DNA of 47,341 nt from Bacteroidaceae bacterium (lineage in GTDB: Bacteria > Bacteroidota > Bacteroidia > Bacteroidales > Bacteroidaceae), in the NCBI GenBank assembly GCA_017447625.1, contig JAFSNB010000030.1:1-47341 (forward strand). The letters run 5' to 3'. The notes under the pieces were generated by a model. That model saw only the letters and a program-made list of their open reading frames with translations, was not told where the DNA came from and did not search any database. Positions within the stretch are counted from its first letter, which is position 1. Each line of letters starts with the position of its first letter. Positions 42,954-47,341 of this stretch are shown one piece after another. A program made the translations under genes and the position numbers.

Positions 42954-43590
42954 TCATATAGCAAACAGATCATCCATGGTCACCTCATTCTGTATGATGT
43001 TGTAGTTGCTGTTACGAGTGACTCCATGCGTCGTTACCATAACGAGGTGAAGGGTGCGTTTGTCCTTCGACAGTTCGCGGTAGGCATCAACCTTGTTCTG
43101 CAGTTCTTTTTCATAATCCTTCTCAATAGTGAATACATTAGCCGAATGCTTCATCTCGCAGAGGTCAGTGAAACCGTCGGCACGTTGAATGACCAGGTCT
43201 ATTTGTGCTCCACGTCTGTCAGAGGTTCCTCTTGTAAACCAGGAACACAGATTAGTCTGAACGCCAGAGATGCCGAGCGCAGCCTTTATCTGCCTGACGT
43301 GCCCAAGGCAAACACGCTCAAAAGCATGGCCCTTCCAGGCGTTGTGGAATGCCGATGTGAAGGTGTTTGACCAATAGTGCTCATCACTGAAGGCATTCTT
43401 CTTAATGCAGAGATAATAGAAGAGGGTGTAGTTGTCCGTTAGCTGGAAGATTGCATTTGAGTCAGATGTGTCAGCGGATGCGAAACGGCGGATAAATCCG
43501 CCTTCTTCCATATACCGCACAGAACTGAGACTCTGCTTTGTCAATCAGACTCAACAGTTCACGCTGTTCCTTTTCTCTTCCAACTATCAT
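42954..43590 (-). pseudogene. AAA-type ATPase with its central part deleted
   Basis: The 5' end from ATG 43590 reads MIVGREKEQRELLSLIDKAE then FCAVYGRRR, the start of the Bacteroidales COG1672-type ATPase, which normally continues IGKT (Walker A). Instead the sequence jumps, with a frame change, to YMEEGGFIRRF, LTDNYTLFYYLCI, GHAFERVCLGHV, TRGTSDRRGAQIDLVI and DLCEMKHS, the usual C-terminal nuclease-like (DUF234/PD-(D/E)xK) part. About 250 residues with Walker A and B are missing. A 196-residue C-terminal frame (42954-43544) stays open but lacks a good start. Confidence 0.8.
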
Positions 43591-43616
43591 ATAAGCTACA
43601 TTTTAAAAATCCGCTG

Positions 43617-43679
43617 CAAATGTAGTAAAAAGTATTGTATAACCAGCGGAAAATTTTAAATTTTCATATATTTCCGCTG
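43617..43679 (-). promoter_or_regulatory. Promoter and inverted repeat of the ATPase remnant
   Basis: TACATTTG -7 box (43617-43624, minus strand). CAGCGGAAA (43644-43652) and TTTCCGCTG (43671-43679) form a perfect 9-bp inverted repeat covering the -33 region, and a third CCGCTG lies at 43611-43616 next to the -7 box: a likely repressor site. Confidence 0.5.
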
Positions 43680-43695
43680 AAAATAGCCTATTTTT

Positions 43696-43703
43696 TACTT
43701 TTG
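43696..43703 (+). promoter_or_regulatory. Orphan plus-strand -7 box
   Basis: TACTTTTG pointing right, but the next 100 bases hold no plus-strand gene; HipA/HipB remnants follow on the minus strand. May have served a lost gene. Confidence 0.3.
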
Positions 43704-43808
43704 TAACAAAAAAACTGCCGCGCAGTATATGCAGTAGCACGCTTGGGCAATTCGTGACCATTGAACATTGGCAACTCTATAGATAATAGTAGTTAAGAAG
43801 TCAGAAGT

Positions 43809-44230
43809 TCATGAAGTTAAGCCAAATGTCAAAGAGCCGTTAACGCTCCATGCTGTCGCATCGGCATCGTTCTCCAGCAGACCCCAGGATTTCAGATTCT
43901 GGCAGAGCGTGTCCTCGACGGCGGCTATCCAACGTTCGGAGACTTCATAGCGCGAAGCAATCTTGCGAAAGTCCTGGATGGCGGTTGCCACTTCATGGAT
44001 GATTTTCTCGGCTGGACGTATGCCGTTCTCTTTCGCGAACTCCAGAACATCCTCCAATGAGACGCCTGTCAACTTTACACGAATCATCAGACAATGATTG
44101 GTCTCGGGCAGGAAGCCTCCAGTATTGAAGATATAGGTCATGTCATAGGCTGGCGACAGCGTCCATAATCCTTGCTCATCCATCAGGAATGAGAAGTTCT
44201 CGTTGTGGTCATGTGTGTCTGATGCGTTGT
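43809..44230 (-). pseudogene. HipA-like kinase, C-terminal fragment only
   Basis: About 140 codons matching the end of Bacteroidales HipA_C kinases: DTHDHNENFSFLMDEQGLWTLSPAYDMTYIF, then MIRVKLTGVSLEDVLEFAKENGI and a closing helix. The N-terminal lobe and most of the kinase core (~250-300 residues) are absent. The fragment abuts the HipB-like gene so closely that the missing part must have been deleted from between them. The open frame runs to 44291 but those codons overlap hipB. Not a functional kinase. Confidence 0.8.
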
Positions 44231-44517
44231 GCTTTCTTGCCGTTATTCTTGATGAGATACAGGGATTCAGGCAGTTCCGGTAACAGTCCATCGAGCCCTT
44301 CGATGCAGCCGATGGCTTTCAGCAACCGCAGGAATGTGCTTATCGACAGGTTGGGTACGGTGCCGTTTTCGAACTTATGGATGGTGTTGACTGTCACGCC
44401 CGCCTTCTCTGCCACCTCCTTTTGTGTGAGGTTGCTGCGCATGCGGTAGTCCTTGAAGCGACAGCCCAGCATCTGCACCAGTTCCGGAATAGAATATTCG
44501 TAGTAGTCAGTACCCAT
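44209..44517 (-). CDS. HipB-like XRE antitoxin
   Basis: 102 residues. Helix-turn-helix LTQKEVAEKAGVTVNTIHKFENG (residues ~31-53) with preceding RFKDYRMRSN, as in XRE/Cro repressors. The C-terminal NNGKKAQRIRH is the usual tail of HipB-type proteins from this group, so the gene seems complete. Its partner HipA is truncated directly downstream. Two inverted repeats in its promoter region are plausible operators. It is probably an orphan antitoxin now. Confidence 0.75.
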   Translation of the reverse strand: MGTDYYEYSIPELVQMLGCRFKDYRMRSNLTQKEVAEKAGVTVNTIHKFENGTVPNLSISTFLRLLKAIGCIEGLDGLLPELPESLYLIKNNGKKAQRIRHT

Positions 44518-44546
44518 ATCTTATCCTTGTTTTAAATTATACAATC

Positions 44547-44569
44547 CGATAATTTATCTTAGATTATCG
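44547..44569. promoter_or_regulatory. Inverted repeat in the hipB leader, candidate operator
   Basis: CGATAAT (44547-44553), 9-base spacer, ATTATCG (44563-44569), between the -7 box and the hipB start. Confidence 0.45.
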
Positions 44570-44602
44570 TACTTAATTCATTCAATCGTTGTATTTACGC
44601 CG

Positions 44603-44646
44603 CAAAAATACAAGAAAAATCTCATGCGGCCGTCATGTCGCATGAG
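44603..44646 (-). promoter_or_regulatory. hipB promoter with a second inverted repeat
   Basis: -7 box TATTTTTG (44603-44610, minus strand). CTCATGCG (44621-44628) and CGCATGAG (44639-44646) form a perfect 8-bp inverted repeat over the -33 region. The rest of the 44518-44808 gap holds a T-rich stretch and a 7-bp array. Confidence 0.5.
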
Positions 44647-44767
44647 AAATCTTCGCTGAGGGCTGTTTTTTTAACAGTTGGGGGCTTGGTTTCTTTCTCT
44701 GATAACTATCCTTTATCTTTGCTCTTTAATAAATAAGATTTACCTTGAAGCTTAGTTGGTAACTTGT

Positions 44768-44818
44768 ATTTTTCACTTTTCACTCTTTCACTTTTCATTC
44801 TTCATTTTTCACTCTCCC
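44768..44818. repeat. 7-bp array (TTTTCAC)
   Basis: TTTTCAC, TCTTTCAC, TTTTCAT, TCTTCAT and TTTTCAC units run up to the serpin stop codon. Confidence 0.75.
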
Positions 44819-46131
44819 ACGTATTGTCCCATAAAGAAGATGGCACCCGTGCTCAGTTCGCTAATAATATATAGGAACGGGCGCGTAGCGTGGAAGGTGA
44901 CGTGTGGAGGCTCATGAGGTTCGAAAGCAGTAGTTTCCAGTCCTATCACCGTCACGGCAGCCGCCTCGGAACCTTCTTCGTCTAGCTTGATACGGGCCAC
45001 CTGTTTCATTAAACCGATATACGTAGGCACATTGCAGAAGTTGGGGAACTCGGCCTTATCGGTGAAGGCCTTCGGCATGCCGAGGTCCGACATGATGGAC
45101 ACTAAGTTCTGGTCGGTGTTGGATTCAAAACGGGGTAGCTTGACATCCGCTATGGCAGGATTGCCAAAACGATACTGGCGCCATGTCTCATTATTCAGTC
45201 CGCGCATGACATCGATTAAGGTCTTGCCTTCGGCGGGCAACAGGATATTCATCGCATAGGCTCCGTTGCCGTAGGGCAGGCGCAGCATCTCAAACAATTC
45301 CGTCTTGGCGTAGTTGAATTGGTGGTCCGTCATGTGCATCATCGGCAGTTGGCGCTGGGATCCGTCCTCGCCCGTGAATGTCTCGTCCTTCGTATTGGCT
45401 TTGTCAAACTTCTGAGACCACGTGCCTTTGAAATAGATGGCATTGAGCAGATAGCTGACGGCATCGGGGTTAAAAGCATCCTCGCTGAGCACTTCGGGGA
45501 TCATGCCATTAGTGTGGTCGTTGCACCATTTGTTGATGACCGAGCGGGTGAGGCCGTCGTGGAAGTCGCGCGTCTCGGGCTCGGCATCGTAGTACTGCTT
45601 GGCCAGCTCCACGAACATGGGTTTGAGCTGGTAGGGCTTGTTCATGTAGATGGTGTTGGCAATCATCACCTTGGTGAGTTTATCCAGCGCCGGTGCCTCG
45701 GTGAGCATCTTGCCGCAGAAGGCGTTGATGCCGTCGGCGCCGGTATCGGCGAAGCCCAGCACGTCGTTGATCTGCTTAGCGGTCTCGCCCGTGGCGCCGT
45801 TGTTGAGCATACCCAGGGCGTAGGTAATGCTGATGGGCGATAGGATAATGCTCTGAGGTTTGCCATCGCACGGGCCGGCAGGTCTGGGCAGCGCGACAGC
45901 ACGGAACAGGTTGAAGGCGAACTCGTTGTTGGCCTGCACCATTTCCTGCTGAGCCCGCGTCAGCATGATGGGTTTCCATTCATTTTTTTCAGGAGTCACC
46001 ACGGGCTCCACCACAGGATTTATGACGGGCTCTGCATTATTCTCCTTGTTGCATGAGGACATCATCAATCCTGTGCCCATTGTCGTAACAGCTACCATAG
46101 CTGTTGTTACTATAAAACGAATCTGTTTCAT
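44809..46131 (-). CDS. Serpin-family protease inhibitor, lipoprotein
   Basis: 440 residues. Signal peptide with lipobox MSSC (Cys ~27), so anchored at the cell surface or periplasm. Serpin core from residue ~65: FAFNLFRAVA, NIIL-type SPISITYALGMLNNGATGETA, IANTIYMN, VINKWCNDHTNGMIPEVL and LLNAIYFKGTWSQKF. The reactive-centre hinge EEGSEAAAVT (residues ~385-394) has the small residues needed for inhibition by loop insertion. The likely P1 region lies in the following IGLETTAFEPHEPPH. HATRPFLYIISELSTGAIFFMG is the classical C-terminal signature. It may protect the cell from host or gut proteases. Confidence 0.93.
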   Translation of the reverse strand: MKQIRFIVTTAMVAVTTMGTGLMMSSCNKENNAEPVINPVVEPVVTPEKNEWKPIMLTRAQQEMVQANNEFAFNLFRAVALPRPAGPCDGKPQSIILSPISITYALGMLNNGATGETAKQINDVLGFADTGADGINAFCGKMLTEAPALDKLTKVMIANTIYMNKPYQLKPMFVELAKQYYDAEPETRDFHDGLTRSVINKWCNDHTNGMIPEVLSEDAFNPDAVSYLLNAIYFKGTWSQKFDKANTKDETFTGEDGSQRQLPMMHMTDHQFNYAKTELFEMLRLPYGNGAYAMNILLPAEGKTLIDVMRGLNNETWRQYRFGNPAIADVKLPRFESNTDQNLVSIMSDLGMPKAFTDKAEFPNFCNVPTYIGLMKQVARIKLDEEGSEAAAVTVIGLETTAFEPHEPPHVTFHATRPFLYIISELSTGAIFFMGQYVGE

Positions 46132-46166
46132 AAGCGGTTATAAGGCTATGAGGTTGTGAAGTTGTG

Positions 46167-46174
46167 CAAAATTA
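46167..46174 (-). promoter_or_regulatory. -7 promoter box of the serpin gene
   Basis: TAATTTTG on the minus strand, 35 bases before the start codon. Confidence 0.55.
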
Positions 46175-46290
46175 CACCTTTCTATTTACATATACACACA
46201 TTTCCATCGAAATATTACATCTAAGCCCAATTTTTTTATCTCTAATCTTTTATCTCTAATCATATGATAATTTATTCAAGTTTCGCATGT

Positions 46291-46398
46291 GATGCCGTAG
46301 GCATCTGACAATGGTTCTTCAGGTATGAAGCGACCAAGGTCGAGCGGCCAGCCATTTCAACGGCTGGCTACCATTGTCACGCCCCGCTGGGGCTTTGT
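46291..46398. repeat. Structured element of nested hairpins (possible REP-like or RNA element)
   Basis: Five perfect stems: GATGCC/GGCATC (46291-46305); an outer stem TGACAATGGT/ACCATTGTCA (46306-46315, 46370-46379) enclosing CGACC/GGTCG (46331-46342) and GCCAGCC/GGCTGGC (46347-46353, 46362-46368); then GCCCC/GGGGC (46381-46393) followed by TTTGT. The two inner hairpins inside a closed outer stem give a three-way junction. It lies in the 304-bp gap before the M61 peptidase gene. No open reading frame of note. Confidence 0.6.
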
Positions 46399-46435
46399 AT
46401 TACAGCTGGTTAGCATATTTGCAAAACTTGAGTTA

Positions 46436-47341
46436 TTATTCCTCCAGGCTCATGGCACGGAGGAATTGCTGCTGGGCGGGTGTGGGGTTCTCCACGGGGA
46501 GGATAGCCCAGGAGGTGGTGTCGATGCGCAGGCCGGCATCAGTGAGGTAGTCGTCGTAGGGGATGTCGTCCGTGGTATCCACGAGGTGTCGCACTTCCGT
46601 GAGTGGCTCTCCGGCCACTTCGGCGCAGGCGCTCCAGAACTCCTCTTCGGTGAATCCGCGCTGGAGCTCGTGGTAGTAACGCTGGTAGAGCAGGCGCATC
46701 ACGTCGTCCAGCGATTTCTGTTGCTGCGTCTTGCGGCGGATGTCAATGTCCATAAGCAACCCGATGACGGGACCCTTGAAGTAGTAGTTGATGCGCACGT
46801 CGCGGGTGTTGTCGTCGGAGTTCATGAAGTTCAGCCAGATGTCGTAGCTGCTCTGGCGCAGACTCTGGTGGTGCTGACCCTCATAGGGAGCGTAGAGCGA
46901 GAAGTAGGTGGAGATGAGTTGCAGCGCCTCGTCCGGCGTGGCGATTCCAGCATTGCGCAGCAGTCTGAACTCATAGTAGCAGGTCAGACCCTCGCTGACC
47001 CATAGCATAGGCGTAATCGCCTCGTGGTCATAGTCCAGCGGCCACAGCTCGGCAGGTCGGATGCATTTGACGTTGTAGAGGTGGAAGTATTCGTGGGCCA
47101 CGAACGCCAGGAACTTCACCTCCTCGCGGCGTGTGGCGAAGCGGTAGGTGCCGTCGGTGTAGCAAGCTTGTGAGTTCAGGTGTTCCAGTCCGCCTCCGCC
47201 CTGTCCCATGTGGATGAGGCAGTAGTTGTCGTATGGCACGTCGCCCATCATTTTCGTGGCGGCCGACACGATGCGCTTGAAGTTCTCTTCGAGCTCCATC
47301 TCCTCGGCGCCGTCGGGCGTCTCGAGGGCGAACTCATAGTC
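46436..47341 (-). CDS. M61-family (glycyl aminopeptidase-like) peptidase, C-terminal part
   Basis: 302 codons; the frame continues past the right edge (14 more codons before the Met at 47299), so the start is outside. Gluzincin motif VAHEYFHLYNVK (HExxH) followed by PMLWVSEGLTCYYE, where the Glu ligand lies about 30 residues later, as in M61 peptidases. Upstream MGQGGGGLEH is the substrate-binding G-G-x-E-H segment. The usual C-terminal PDZ domain of M61 proteins may be missing, since the chain ends after a helical domain and a short DAGLRID segment. Zinc-dependent peptidase, location unknown. Confidence 0.88.
   Translation of the reverse strand, partial: DYEFALETPDGAEEMELEENFKRIVSAATKMMGDVPYDNYCLIHMGQGGGGLEHLNSQACYTDGTYRFATRREEVKFLAFVAHEYFHLYNVKCIRPAELWPLDYDHEAITPMLWVSEGLTCYYEFRLLRNAGIATPDEALQLISTYFSLYAPYEGQHHQSLRQSSYDIWLNFMNSDDNTRDVRINYYFKGPVIGLLMDIDIRRKTQQQKSLDDVMRLLYQRYYHELQRGFTEEEFWSACAEVAGEPLTEVRHLVDTTDDIPYDDYLTDAGLRIDTTSWAILPVENPTPAQQQFLRAMSLEE

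Overview
The window looks like a chromosomal segment of a member of the Bacteroidales (Prevotella/Bacteroides-like; the genus cannot be fixed from the sequence alone). The evidence is TAnnTTTG -7 promoter boxes, tandem fimbrillin lipoproteins, a MurF-alanine racemase fusion, a GSCFA-domain protein, a sphingolipid-type serine palmitoyltransferase, split GcvPA/GcvPB, and a Bacteroidetes-type exported protein tail.

Layout: 1-3.7 kb holds four tandem fimbrillin-family genes (the first cut by the window edge). 3.7-6.75 kb is a debris zone: terminators, a truncated GNAT gene behind a small partner gene, a decayed inverted copy of a locus that sits intact at 36.9-38.2 kb, dense short repeats, and a small toxin-antitoxin-like pair. 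6.75-9.3 kb is a His/Cys-rich membrane protein plus a TonB-dependent receptor with a His-rich segment, likely a metal uptake unit. 9.4-12.2 kb has glutathione peroxidase, a PheC-like lipoprotein, a nitroreductase and a YcdX-like PHP phosphatase. 12.25-16.4 kb (minus strand) has a cupin epimerase, MurF-Alr and GSCFA. 16.5-26.6 kb is one long plus-strand block: dxs, trkA, lipoate ligase, gcvT, gcvH, gcvPA, gcvPB, lpd. This supplies all glycine cleavage subunits plus the enzyme that lipoylates GcvH. 26.8-30.5 kb is a 1255-residue exported repeat protein. 30.7-36.2 kb has a HAD-like hydrolase, a winged-helix protein, two identical tRNA-Lys(CTT) genes, serine palmitoyltransferase divergent from a lipid-kinase gene, and a YgiQ radical SAM protein. 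36.4-40.8 kb has an exported helical protein, an HD hydrolase, a DUF3667 protein, RidA and two cytochrome c biogenesis proteins. 41-44.6 kb is a toxin-antitoxin/defence cluster: an intact AbiEi/AbiEii pair, an ATPase with its core deleted, and a HipB with a truncated HipA. 44.8-47.3 kb has a lipoprotein serpin, a structured repeat element and the C-terminal part of an M61 peptidase.

The most unusual signal is a pervasive set of short repeats. One class is degenerate tandem arrays with a period of mostly 7 bp (sometimes 8 or 9), each array with its own unit sequence. The other is C-run/G-run hairpins. Both fill intergenic gaps, but they also lie in frame inside conserved genes (gcvPA, murF-alr, ccsA, gcvT, lpd twice) and at the ends of two others. 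The duplicated HD/DUF3667 locus gives a direct comparison: its two spacers differ by exactly one 7-bp unit, which indicates unit gain or loss. A third class has palindromes or near-palindromes spaced exactly 22 bp apart.
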